Positions 27,905-38,214 of a stretch of DNA of 40,724 nucleotides are shown one piece after another (the first letter of the stretch is position 1; the number at the start of each line of letters is the position of its first letter). The position numbers and the translations under genes are program-made. The stretch comes from Planctomycetota bacterium (GTDB taxonomy: Bacteria > Planctomycetota > UBA11346). The notes beneath the pieces were generated by a model. The model did no database searches. It saw nothing but the letters and a program-made list of their open reading frames with translations, and was not told the DNA's origin. The stretch covers positions 1-40,724 of the forward strand of contig JANWWU010000032.1 of assembly GCA_025055595.1 (NCBI GenBank), read 5' to 3'.

Positions 27905-29045
27905 ACGCTTCATCGAGGTCGGCTGGTCGCAGCGCGCCAAGCACGGCCAGCGCGTGCCCGGCGACACGATCGTCGTGCGCCGCCTGCCCGAGGAGGGTCG
28001 CCTGGTCGGGGTGCTCGCCGACGGCCTGGGCAGCGGGGTCAAGGCCGCCGTCCTGTCGACGCTGACCGCGACCATCGCGGCCCGCCACGCCGCGGTCGGC
28101 CGCGACATCCGGCGCGCCGCGGAGCTGATCGCCCGCGCCTTGCCAGTGTGCTCGGTGCGCCGCATCGGCTACTCGACCTTCACCATCGTCGATGTCGGCG
28201 ACGACGGCACGGTGTGCGCGTTCAACAGCGGCAATCCGGCGATCATCCAGGTGCGCGGCGCGGCGAGCGCGGCTGTCGGCGACGAGGGCCCCGGCCTCCA
28301 CGCCTCCGCCGTCGCCCTCGCCGAGGGCGATCGCCTGCTGGTGTGCAGCGACGGCGTGACCCAGGCCGGCATGGGCCGAGCCGACCTGCCCTTCGGCTGG
28401 GGCCTCGACGGGCTGCAGCGCTGGCTGCAGGAGCAGCTGGCCGCGCGCGCCGACGCCAGCGCCCAGGCGCTCGCCGAGGCCGTCGTCGCCGCCGCGACCG
28501 CGTACGACGGCGAGCACGCCCGCGACGACACCAGCTGCCTGGTCGTCCACCTGCGCCGGCCGCGCCACCTGACGGTGATCACCGGCCCGCCCTACGACAG
28601 CGCGCGCGACGCGGAGATCGCCGCGCTGTGCCGCGACGCCCCCGGCCGCGTCGCGATCTGCGGCGGGACCACTGCCGACATCATCGCCCGCGAGCTCGAC
28701 CGCCCGCTGATCCCCGACGACGCGCCGCCCGACCCCGAGATCCCGCCCTGCTGGCGCATGCCCGGCGTCGCCCTGGTGACCGAGGGGATGATCACGCTCG
28801 CCGCGGTGCTGCGCCTGCTCGAGGCCGGACCGCCCTGGCCGCGCGCCCAGCACGGGGCGGCGCGCCTGCTCGAGCTGCTGCTCGACAGCGACGTCATCGA
28901 CCTCGTCGTCGGCACCCGCGTCAATCCCGCGCATCAGGACCCCTCGCTGCCGGTCGAGCTCGGGATCCGCCGCAATCTGCTGCGCGCGATCGCCGCTGTC
29001 CTCGCCGAACGCTACGCGCGGGCGGTCAGCCTGCGCTTCGTCTAG
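27891..29045 (+). CDS. SpoIIE/PP2C-type serine/threonine phosphatase linked to HydS
   Basis: 384 residues. Residues 1-225 form a SpoIIE-type PP2C domain: GDTIVVRR, VLADGLGSGVKAA and LLVCSDGVTQAG with metal-binding Asp residues, and DDTSCLVV near 220. The remaining 160 residues (ICGGTTADIIARELDRPLIP, VALVTEGMITLAAVLRLLE and VVGTRVNPAHQDP) are not part of PP2C. I recall a similar C-terminal extension in phosphatases next to HydS in Clostridia, but know no function for it. The gene starts inside the end of hydS, so both proteins are made in fixed ratio. The likely role is to pass the HydS signal on by removing a phosphate from a regulator outside the window. No anti-sigma factor or antagonist gene is adjacent. 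Confidence 0.9.
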   Translation: MVRPERFIEVGWSQRAKHGQRVPGDTIVVRRLPEEGRLVGVLADGLGSGVKAAVLSTLTATIAARHAAVGRDIRRAAELIARALPVCSVRRIGYSTFTIVDVGDDGTVCAFNSGNPAIIQVRGAASAAVGDEGPGLHASAVALAEGDRLLVCSDGVTQAGMGRADLPFGWGLDGLQRWLQEQLAARADASAQALAEAVVAAATAYDGEHARDDTSCLVVHLRRPRHLTVITGPPYDSARDAEIAALCRDAPGRVAICGGTTADIIARELDRPLIPDDAPPDPEIPPCWRMPGVALVTEGMITLAAVLRLLEAGPPWPRAQHGAARLLELLLDSDVIDLVVGTRVNPAHQDPSLPVELGIRRNLLRAIAAVLAERYARAVSLRFV

Positions 29046-29064
29046 TCGCGCTTCACCCGCCGGC

Positions 29065-29084
29065 CGCGGCTTTAGGAAGCCGCG
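29065..29084 (+). promoter_or_regulatory. Hairpin covering the typA ribosome binding site
   Basis: CGCGGCTT and AAGCCGCG form a perfect 8-bp stem with the loop TAGG, ending 3 bases before the typA ATG. The Shine-Dalgarno-like AGGAAG (29074-29079) lies partly in the loop and partly in the 3' arm. It may restrain typA translation or end the hyd transcript, though no T run follows. Confidence 0.45.
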
Positions 29085-29087
29085 CAC

Positions 29088-30949
<1,862 letters not shown>

Positions 30950-30962
<13 letters not shown>

Positions 30963-32515
30963 TCGGCTTCTTCCCAGCGCAGCTCGCCGAAGCGCGCCCA
31001 GCGTTGGCGGCGGTGCCGGTCGTAGGCCGCGCAGCCGATCACCGCTCCGGTGAAGCGCCACTGCTCGCGGTAGTCGTCGCCGTAGGGCGCCAGCGGAAAG
31101 CGGCCGCCGATCGCCTGCCACGGGCCGTCGCCGGCGGCCCACGACCAGGAGATGCCCTCGGCCGCGACCTCGACGGCGAGGCGCAGCGGACCGGCGGCAG
31201 GCGCGGGCGCGAACTCCGGCTCGCTCCACTGCCCGGCGTCGAGCCGGGTCAAGCGCAGGCAGCGCCCGCCGGCGCCGTCGCCGCTGACCAGCAGCGCCAG
31301 CTGCTCGTTGCTGTCGTAGCGGACGAGCAGGCCGGCCATCTCGTCGGGGCTCGTCGGCTGGTAGTCGAGCCGCAGCGAGCAGCGCGTCGGCAGCTCGCTG
31401 AGGCGGCGCGCGATCACGCTCTGCTCGTGGCAGCTGGTCGGCGGATCGCGGCCGCGCAGGGCCAGCACCGCGCCGTCCCAGGCATACCACTGCGGGTCCG
31501 GCGCATCGCGCAGGCTGAGGAAGCCGGCGGGCAGGATCCCCGGCAGGGCATCATCGAGCGGCCCATGCCAGGGCGCGGGCGGCAGGTTCGGCGCCGGCAC
31601 GCGCGGCGGCAGCAGGACGCCGCCCGTCGCCAGCCGCGGCCAGCCCTCGACCCAGGCGATGGGAGCCAGCGCCGTCTCGCGCCCGAACACGCAGCTGCCG
31701 TCGGCGAGGGGCCGCGCGCACAGGCAGGCCAGCCACCAGCTACCGTCGGACAGCCGCGCCAGGCTGGCGTGCCCGGCCTTCTGTAGGGGATGCGCGGGGT
31801 GTCCGCGGCTCGTCACCAGCGGGCCGGCGGGGTCCGTCTCGTAGGGGCCCTCGATGCGGCGGCTGCGCGCCACCGTCGCCCGGTGCTGCCACTTCGTGCC
31901 GCCTTCGGCGACGACCAGGTAGTACCAGCCCTGGTGGCGGTAGAGCCGCGGGCCCTCGACCGCGCCCGCCCCGCTGCCGCGGTAGATCAACTGCGGTTCA
32001 CCGGCGAGGGCGCAGCGCGCGCGGTCGAAGGGCGCGAGGACGACGCCGGCCATGTGGTCGCGGCCCGGACGCGGGTCGAGCAGCATCGAGAGGAACCAGC
32101 TGCGGCCATCCTCGTCGTGGAACAGCGCGGGATCCCAGCCCCACCACGCGAGCGGCACCGGCTCGCTCCACGGACCAGCGATCGTCGGCGCCGTGCTGAC
32201 CAGGCAGACGGCGTCCATCATCGGCCAGTGCCGGGTGCGCACCAGGGCTGTGGTCAGCCAGAAGCGGCCCTCGCACCAGCTGAGGTCGGGGGCCCACAGG
32301 CCGCCGGAGTCCGGCACGCCGCGGAGGTCGACCTGGAAGCGCGCGCTGAACGCCGAGCCGCAGGGCCGCCAGTGCACGAGGTCGCGGCTGTGGTGCAGGG
32401 CGATGCCGGGGAACCACTCGCAGGTCGAGGTCGCGAGGTAGCAGTCGTCGCCGACCGTGCACAGCGCGGGATCGGGATGGAAGCCGCGCAGCACGGGGTT
32501 GCGGATCGTCGCCAT
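30950..32515 (-). CDS. Glycoside hydrolase family 43 (xylosidase/arabinofuranosidase type)
   Basis: 521 residues. A five-bladed propeller (about 1-310) begins IRNPVLRGFHPDPALCTVGD, whose Asp in HPDP is the general base. WAPDLSWCEGRFWL holds the pKa-modulating Asp and AGAVEGPRLYRHQGWYYL the general-acid Glu. Residues about 325-521 form a beta-sandwich with DYREQWRFTGAVIGCAAYD at the end, as in GH43 beta-xylosidases with the C-terminal module. No signal peptide, so it probably acts in the cytoplasm on imported oligosaccharides. The start at 32515 overlaps the upstream stop by one base (TGATG). The substrate is not decidable: xylo-, arabino- or other furanosides. Confidence 0.9.
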
Positions 32516-34167
32516 CAGGGCACCGGGCGCTGCTCGCCGTGGCGCTGCAGGAAGCGCGCAATCGGCCCGAGGGCCAGCGGATCGACGCGCGCGCGCAGCG
32601 CCAGGGCCCAGGGCCGCAGCTCGGTCGGGCTGGCGGTGAGGTCGTCGAACACCGCGTGCATCAGGCGGTGCTGGTCGAGCGGATCGGCATCGAGCGGCAG
32701 CTGCCCAGCGGCCTGCAGGGCGACGCGCTGGCGCAGGGCCGGCAGCGCCGTGCGCTCGGGGTCGCGCGCCAGGTCGTAGAACAGCGCGCGCAACACCCAG
32801 GGGTCGGCGGTCTCCGCGGCCTCGCGCCGCCAGCTCGCCGCGTCCTTGCCGCGGACGGCGCCGATCCGCTGCAGCAGCACCGCGCGCGCGCTGGCCGGGT
32901 CCGGCTCCCCGGGGATCGCGAAGGTCGGCTGGTCCCAGGCCAGGCGCGCCAGGCGCTGCAGCAGCCAGCGTCCGCGCAGCCCGCCCTCGCTGCGCAGCCG
33001 CGCCAGCAGCGCCTGGTCGGGCAGGGCCGCCAGCACCTCGGGTCCGGGGCGCCACAGCCAGTCCTCGAGCAGGTCGGCCGCTTCCTGCAGGCTGGGGACG
33101 CTGCGCAGGCGATCCTGCAGCGCGCTCAGCGGCAGCGGCGGCTCGCGCTCGCGCCGCCAGCGCAGCACCAGGGCGCCCTCGGGCAGCGCGAGCACGAGCT
33201 CGAGCTGCCCCGCGTCGGCGCGCAGCCCGGCCAGCAGCGGGGCCTCGGCGAGCGCCGCCATGTCCGTCGTCACCCGCGCGAAGCCGTCGCCCGGCGCGGG
33301 GCAGAGCGCCGCGTAGCGCACGCCCTCGGCCGCGACGCGCAGCGCGCCGTCGGCCGCCACCGTCAGCGGCTCAGAGACGAAGCCGACGCGGCCGCCGGCG
33401 AGGACCAGCGGCACCGAGAGGCGCCTGCAGGCCGCGAGCAGGCCCGCGACCTCGGCGGCGCCGCTCACGCGCGGCCGCGACAGCGCCGGGTCCCAGCCCG
33501 CGGGCGTATCGAGGTAGACGATCCAGGGGCTGAGGTCGCGGGCGATCGCGAGATCGGCCTGTGCCCGATCGGGCGCCGCCGGCAACCCGAGCACGCCGAG
33601 CCGCAGCCCGTGCCGCCAGCGCGCCGGCATGCCGTCGCCGACCGCTGCCAGGCCCGGCTCGTCGTCGGCGACGATGGCGATCGGCACGCCCCCTTCCCAG
33701 CCGCCGCGGCCGAGCTGCGCCGGCGCCCCGGGGCCGAGCACCAGCGCCAGGTGCGGCTCGCCGCCGAGCGCCTCGCTCAGCCGCCGCCAGTCCTCGGCAT
33801 CCGGCCAGGCGTGGGCGGCGAGCAGGGCGAGGCGCACCGGCTGGGCGTCGGCCGCCAGCGGCGGCCGCAGGCGCGCGCCGAGCTCCTGTCCGCCGACGCG
33901 CAGGCGCAGCGCGCCAGCGCTGCCGCGCGGCAGGCGCAGGACGAGCACGGCCTCCGCGCCTTCGCCATCGCGGTACGGATGGCGGACGGCGTCGATCGCC
34001 AGCTCGCGGCCCTCGAGCGCGAGCGCCTCGGCCGTCGCCTCGCCGCGCAGCGCGACGGCCAGCCGCGGCGCGCCCTCGGCGTCGTGCCACCACCACGGCC
34101 CGCGGAGCACCGCGCCCTCGCCGGCCAGCGCGCCGACCGCGGCCAGCAGGACGAGCCAGAGCCTCAA
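32515..34167 (-). CDS. Secreted protein of unknown function
   Basis: 550 residues if translation starts at the TTG at 34167, which overlaps the glgB stop by 4 bp. The N-terminus has a signal peptide (LWLVLLAAVGALAGEG). About residues 20-110 look like a beta-sandwich (GPWWW, LVLRLPRGSAGALRLRVGGQEL). Residues 110-330 alternate strands and helices in a way that recalls the calcineurin-like phosphoesterase fold after an Ig-like domain (LALLAAHAWPDAEDWRRL, HLALVLGPG). The metal-binding Asp, Asn and His expected there are not visible, so it would be an inactive relative; this is a weak inference. The last 170 residues are helical. I do not recognise the family. It lies between glgB and the GH43 gene in one operon, so a role in glucan or glycan handling is possible. 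Confidence 0.75.
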   Translation of the reverse strand: MRLWLVLLAAVGALAGEGAVLRGPWWWHDAEGAPRLAVALRGEATAEALALEGRELAIDAVRHPYRDGEGAEAVLVLRLPRGSAGALRLRVGGQELGARLRPPLAADAQPVRLALLAAHAWPDAEDWRRLSEALGGEPHLALVLGPGAPAQLGRGGWEGGVPIAIVADDEPGLAAVGDGMPARWRHGLRLGVLGLPAAPDRAQADLAIARDLSPWIVYLDTPAGWDPALSRPRVSGAAEVAGLLAACRRLSVPLVLAGGRVGFVSEPLTVAADGALRVAAEGVRYAALCPAPGDGFARVTTDMAALAEAPLLAGLRADAGQLELVLALPEGALVLRWRREREPPLPLSALQDRLRSVPSLQEAADLLEDWLWRPGPEVLAALPDQALLARLRSEGGLRGRWLLQRLARLAWDQPTFAIPGEPDPASARAVLLQRIGAVRGKDAASWRREAAETADPWVLRALFYDLARDPERTALPALRQRVALQAAGQLPLDADPLDQHRLMHAVFDDLTASPTELRPWALALRARVDPLALGPIARFLQRHGEQRPVP

Positions 34168-36380
34168 CTCGGCGCTTCCCAGAACACGGCGCCGAGCGGC
34201 GGCAGCGTGACGCGCAGCGTGTAGGGGAAGACGCCGCGCCGCTCGGTGCTGGTCGCCAGCAGCGGCGGGTCGACCAGGCCGGAGCCGCCGTAGCGCAACT
34301 CGTCGCTGCTCGTCAGCTGCTTCCACGGCCCCGGCGTCCACACCCCGAGCGGGTAGTCGCGGCGCGGCACCGGCGTGAAGTTGAAGGCGGCGAGGATGTC
34401 GGGCTGGCCCGGGCACTTGCGGAGGAAGGCAAGCACCGACTCCTGCCAGTTGTCGCAGTCCACCCACTGGAAGCCATCGCGGTGGTCGTCGCGGGCGTGC
34501 AGCTGGGGCTTCTGCTTGTAGAGCGCCAGCACGGTGCGCAGGAAGGCGGTGATTGCGGCGCGCTCCGGCTCGGCGGCCTCGTGCCAGTCGAGGTTGCGCG
34601 CCCAGTCCCACTCGCGGCCCTGGCCCCATTCCCCGCCCATGAACAGCAGCGGTCGTCCCGGCACCGCGATCTGATAGGCGAAGAGCAGGCGCAGCTGGGC
34701 GCGGCGCCGCCACCAGTCGCCCGGCATCTTGTCGATCAGGCTGCGCTTGCCGTGCACGACCTCGTCGTGCGACAGCGGCAGCACCCAGCGCTCGTCATAG
34801 GCGTACCACTGGTGGAAGGTGATCCGGTTGTGACAGCCGCTGCGCATCACCGGATCCTGCGCCAGATAGCCGAGCGTGTCGTGCATCCAGCCCATGTTCC
34901 ACTTGAGATGGAAGCCGAGCCCGCCGAGCTCGCTCGGCGCCGTCACCCCGGCCCAGGCCGTCGACTCCTCGGCGCAGAGCACGACGCCGGGGAACTCGCG
35001 GCGCACCGTCGAGGTCAGCTCCTGCAGGAAGCTCTTCGCCTCCTCGTTGGCGTTGCCGCCGTAGTCGTTGGGGATCCACTCGCCGGGCCGGCGGTCGTAG
35101 TCGCGGTACAGCATCGAGGCGACGGCGTCGACGCGCAGGCCGTCGATGTGGTAGTGCCGGCACCAGTGCAGGGCGGCGGCGATCAGGAAGTTGCGGACCT
35201 CGGGGCGGCGGAAGTTGAAGACGCAGGTGCCCCAGGTCTTGTGCTCGCCCTCGCGCGGGTCCTCGTACTCGTAGCAGCAGGTGCCGTCGAAGCGCGCCAG
35301 GCCGAAGTCGTCCTTCGGGAAGTGTCCGGGCACGAAGTCGATGATCACGCCGAGGCCGGCAGCGTGGCAGCGATCGATGAACCAGCGCAGGTCGTCGGGG
35401 CTGCCGTGGCGGCTGTTCGGCGCGTATTGGCCGGTGACCTGGTAGCCCCAGCTGCCCTCGTAGGGATGCTGGGCGATCGGCAGCAGCTCGAGGTGCGTGT
35501 AGCCGAGGTCGGTGACATAGGGGATCAGCCGCTGCGCCAGCACCCGCCAGTTCGGCCAGGCATGCGGCTCCTCGCCGCGCATCCACGAGCCGATGCACAC
35601 CTCGTAGATCGACATCGGGCCCTGCAGCGGATCGCGCTGGCGGCGCGCCTCCATCCACGCCTGATCGGTCCAGGCGAAGCGGTCGGGCTCGGCGACGATC
35701 GAGGCGGTCGCCGGCGGGCGCTCGGCCTGCCAGGCGCAGGGATCGGCCTTGACGCGCAGCTGGCCGTCGCGGCTGCGGATCTCGTACTTGTAGAGCATGC
35801 CGGGCTGCACGCCGGGAATGAACAGCTCCCACACCCCGTAGGGCTGGCGCAGGCGCATCGGATGCCAGCGACCATCGAAGCCGTTCCAGTCGCCGACGAC
35901 CGAGACGCGCGCGGCGTTCGGCGCCCACACCGCGAAGCGCACGCCCTCGACGCCGTCGACAGTGCAGAGATGGGCGCCGAGGACCTCGCCGAGGTGGCAG
36001 TGATGCCCGGCGCGGAACAGATCGAGGTCGAAGTCGGCGAGCTGCGGCCAGAAGCTGTAGGGATCGGCGACCAGCCACTCGCGCTCGTCATCGCCGTGAT
36101 AGCGGACGGCCAGCCGATAGTGGAAGCGCTCGCGCGCCCCCGGGATCGGTCCCTCGAAGAGCCCGTCGGTGTGGCGGCAGTGCAGCGGGAAGCGCGCGCC
36201 GTCGCTGCTGCGGACGACGCTGACCGCGGCGCCGTGGCGGATCCAGGCCCGCGCCCACAGCGTCTCGCCTTCGAAGTGCAGGCCGAGCACGGAGAAGGGA
36301 TCGCCGACGCGCGCCTCGCGCAGCGCCGCGACGAGATCATCGGAGAGCGGCATGCCGGCGATCGTAGATCGCTCGCCCAT
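34164..36380 (-). CDS. glgB: 1,4-alpha-glucan branching enzyme GlgB
   Basis: 738 residues, against 728 in E. coli. It forms alpha-1,6 branches in glycogen (GH13_9). An N-terminal CBM48 pair (about 20-215; FAVWAPNAARVSVVGDWNGFDGRWHPM) precedes the (beta/alpha)8 barrel. Motifs: LPIAQHPYEGSWGYQVTGQYAP, GLGVIIDFVPGHFPKD, HIDGLRVDAVASMLYRDY with nucleophile Asp, VVLCAEESTAW with acid/base Glu and LPLSHDEVVHGKRS with the third Asp. A C-terminal beta domain follows. The start at 36380 is chosen for the longest frame; 36353 (MPLSDD) is an alternative and neither has a clear ribosome site. No glgA, glgC or glgP is adjacent. It is divergent from the CoaB-like gene with 79 bp between. Confidence 0.96.
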   Translation of the reverse strand: MGERSTIAGMPLSDDLVAALREARVGDPFSVLGLHFEGETLWARAWIRHGAAVSVVRSSDGARFPLHCRHTDGLFEGPIPGARERFHYRLAVRYHGDDEREWLVADPYSFWPQLADFDLDLFRAGHHCHLGEVLGAHLCTVDGVEGVRFAVWAPNAARVSVVGDWNGFDGRWHPMRLRQPYGVWELFIPGVQPGMLYKYEIRSRDGQLRVKADPCAWQAERPPATASIVAEPDRFAWTDQAWMEARRQRDPLQGPMSIYEVCIGSWMRGEEPHAWPNWRVLAQRLIPYVTDLGYTHLELLPIAQHPYEGSWGYQVTGQYAPNSRHGSPDDLRWFIDRCHAAGLGVIIDFVPGHFPKDDFGLARFDGTCCYEYEDPREGEHKTWGTCVFNFRRPEVRNFLIAAALHWCRHYHIDGLRVDAVASMLYRDYDRRPGEWIPNDYGGNANEEAKSFLQELTSTVRREFPGVVLCAEESTAWAGVTAPSELGGLGFHLKWNMGWMHDTLGYLAQDPVMRSGCHNRITFHQWYAYDERWVLPLSHDEVVHGKRSLIDKMPGDWWRRRAQLRLLFAYQIAVPGRPLLFMGGEWGQGREWDWARNLDWHEAAEPERAAITAFLRTVLALYKQKPQLHARDDHRDGFQWVDCDNWQESVLAFLRKCPGQPDILAAFNFTPVPRRDYPLGVWTPGPWKQLTSSDELRYGGSGLVDPPLLATSTERRGVFPYTLRVTLPPLGAVFWEAPS

Positions 36381-36459
36381 CCTGCCACAGGCAGCCGCGG
36401 CCCCCGCGCCGGCGCCGCGCCGCGCCGTGACACGCGCGCCAGCCGCGCAGGCTGACGGT

Positions 36460-37095
36460 ATGCCGCGACCGGTCCTGCTCGTCGGCGGCGCCCCGCGGGT
36501 GCCGATCGATGCCGTGCGCTGCCTCGTCGCGAGCGCCAGCGGCGCGACCGCGCTGGCGCTGGCGCAGCTGCTCGCCGCGCGCGGCCGGCGCGCCGACCTG
36601 CTGCTGGCCGGCGACGCCCAGCCGCAGGCCGCGGCCTGGGCGCGCTACGGCACGCGCCAGGAGCTGGAAGCGCGGCTTGCCGCCTGGATCGCCGAGCACC
36701 CCGACGGGGCGGTCGTGATGAGCGCCGCGGTCAACGACTACGAGCTCGCCGGCGTCGAGTGGCGGCGCGGCGCCGCCGCCGGCAGCCTCGCTGGGAACGA
36801 GAAGCTGCCGAGCGGCTGCGACGAGGTGCTGATCCGCCTGCGGCCGGCGGGCAAGCTGATCGATCGCCTGCGCGATCTCGGGCTGCGCGGCCCGATCGTC
36901 GGCTTCAAGTACGAGGCCGCCGCCACCGTGCTGGCCAGCGCCGCCGCGCTGCGCGCGCGCGTCGGCGCCGCCTGCGTCGCCGCCAACAGCCTGTGCGGAC
37001 GCGTGCACGCCCTGGTCGATGCCGAGGGCAGCGAGCCGTGCGCCGACCGCCGGCAGTTCCTCGAGCGCCTCGCGGCGCGGATCGCCGCCCTGTGA
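36460..37095 (+). CDS. coaB: Stand-alone CoaB-like phosphopantothenate-cysteine ligase
   Basis: 211 residues, matching the C-terminal half of bifunctional CoaBC (DNA/pantothenate metabolism flavoprotein domain). CoaB joins cysteine to 4'-phosphopantothenate with a nucleotide triphosphate during CoA synthesis. PIDAVRCLVASASGATALAL near 10-30 corresponds to the nucleotide-binding loop, MSAAVNDYELAG near 88-99 to the conserved AAVxDY, then NEKLPSG and KLIDRL near 128 and VGFKYEA, as VGFxxET, near 147. The flavin decarboxylase half CoaC is absent here and must be elsewhere. SASGA replaces the more usual RSSG-type loop. Its stop overlaps the GTG of the transporter gene (GTGA). Confidence 0.75.
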   Translation: MPRPVLLVGGAPRVPIDAVRCLVASASGATALALAQLLAARGRRADLLLAGDAQPQAAAWARYGTRQELEARLAAWIAEHPDGAVVMSAAVNDYELAGVEWRRGAAAGSLAGNEKLPSGCDEVLIRLRPAGKLIDRLRDLGLRGPIVGFKYEAAATVLASAAALRARVGAACVAANSLCGRVHALVDAEGSEPCADRRQFLERLAARIAAL

Positions 37096-38045
37096 GCGAG
37101 TTCCTGCGCCGCCACTGGTTCCTCGTCGCCTACGCCTTGGTCGTCGCGCTGGCGCTCGGCTTCCCGCAGGCGATCGCGCGCGGCGGCAGCCTGCACCTCG
37201 AGCTGTGGACGCCGTGGTGCATCGCCGCGATCTTCTTCGTCTCCGGCCTCGCGCTCTCGCCGGCGGTGCTGCGCGAGGCCGCGGTCGACTGGCGCGCGCA
37301 CCTGCTGGTGCAGGGCATCTGCTTCGCCGGCGGGGCGGCGCTCGGCTGGCTGCTGGTGCGGCTCGCCGCCCCGCTGGGCCTGCCCGCCGACCTCGGCGCC
37401 GGCCTCCTGCTCGTCGCCTGCCTGCCGACGACCATCGCCGGCTGCGTCGTGATCACCGCCCTCGCCGGCGGCAACCGCGCGATCGCCGCGATCGGCGCGG
37501 TCGTCGGCAACGCGCTCGGCCTGCTGGTGACGCCGCTGCTCGCCCACGCCCTGCTCGCCATCGAGGCCGAGCTGTCGCTGCCCGCGGTCATCGGCAAGCT
37601 GGCGCTGATCACGCTGCTGCCGCTGCTGCTCGGCCAGGCCCTGCGCCAGCTCGCGCCGGCGGCCTGCGAGGCGCGCCGCCACTGTTTCAGCGTCGTCAAC
37701 GGCGTCCTGCTGCTCAGCATCCTCGGCAGCGTCTTCGCCGACCTCGCGCTGGCCGGGCGCAGCGCCGGCCTGCTCGCCGCGCTGCCGCTGTGCCTGGCGC
37801 TGTTCTCGCTGCTCTTCGCCCTCGGCTGGTCGCTGCCCGCGCTGCTGGCGATGCCGCGCCGCGACCGCATCGCGATCGCGATCACCGCCAGCCAGAAGAC
37901 GGTGACGCTCGGCGTGCCGCTGGCCCACGCCCTCGGCGCCGACGGCCCGGCGGTGCTGCTGCCGCTGGCGCTCTACCACGCGGTGCAGATCGTCGGCGGC
38001 TCGCTGCTTGCCGGCCGCCTGCACAGCACGGCGGAAGGCGCCTGA
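37092..38045 (+). CDS. Bile acid:sodium symporter (BASS)-like membrane transporter
   Basis: 317 residues from the GTG at 37092, which overlaps the previous stop by 4 bp. About nine to ten hydrophobic segments, starting HWFLVAYALVVALALGFPQA. The core has IFFVSGLALSPAVL, VACLPTTIAGCVVITALAGGN and ITASQKTVTLGVPLAHALG, matching the SBF-like group (YfeH/RCH1 type) with the cross-over motifs in TM4 and TM9. Eukaryotic RCH1 proteins affect calcium balance, while the bacterial substrate is unknown. Translational coupling to the CoaB-like gene hints at a link with an organic acid or pantothenate-related solute, but that is only context. A hairpin follows 9 bp after the stop. Confidence 0.83.
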   Translation: MSEFLRRHWFLVAYALVVALALGFPQAIARGGSLHLELWTPWCIAAIFFVSGLALSPAVLREAAVDWRAHLLVQGICFAGGAALGWLLVRLAAPLGLPADLGAGLLLVACLPTTIAGCVVITALAGGNRAIAAIGAVVGNALGLLVTPLLAHALLAIEAELSLPAVIGKLALITLLPLLLGQALRQLAPAACEARRHCFSVVNGVLLLSILGSVFADLALAGRSAGLLAALPLCLALFSLLFALGWSLPALLAMPRRDRIAIAITASQKTVTLGVPLAHALGADGPAVLLPLALYHAVQIVGGSLLAGRLHSTAEGA

Positions 38046-38054
38046 AACGACGGC

Positions 38055-38071
38055 GCCCCGCGCTGCGGGGC
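38055..38071. terminator. Hairpin between transporter gene and tRNA-Val
   Basis: GCCCCGC and GCGGGGC pair around GCT. It lies between the convergent transporter gene and the tRNA-Val 3' end and could end transcription on both strands. There is a short TTT on the minus side (GTCGTTTC). Confidence 0.5.
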
Positions 38072-38072
38072 A

Positions 38073-38149
38073 TGGTGGTCTTTACAGGACTCGAACCTGT
38101 GACCCCTACCATGTCAAGGTAGTGCTCTAGCCAACTGAGCTAAAAGACC
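38073..38149 (-). tRNA. tRNA-Val(GAC)
   Basis: Minus-strand cloverleaf: acceptor GGTCTTT/AAAGACC, anticodon stem CTACC/GGTAG around TTGACAT (anticodon GAC) and T arm ACAGG-TTCGAGT-CCTGT. CCA is encoded. It lies 65 bp downstream of gatB, and is the second valine isoacceptor in the window beside TAC. Confidence 0.96.
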
Positions 38150-38214
38150 GGCCGCGCGGCCCCTACGGCGCGGGGCGAGCAGGCATTATCCGCACCTGCG
38201 CGCCCTGACAAGGC

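Noticed and set aside
34164-34713. Upstream continuation of the frame of the unknown secreted protein
   Set aside because: It overlaps the end of glgB, whose protein is unambiguous. The signal peptide begins at the TTG at 34167.
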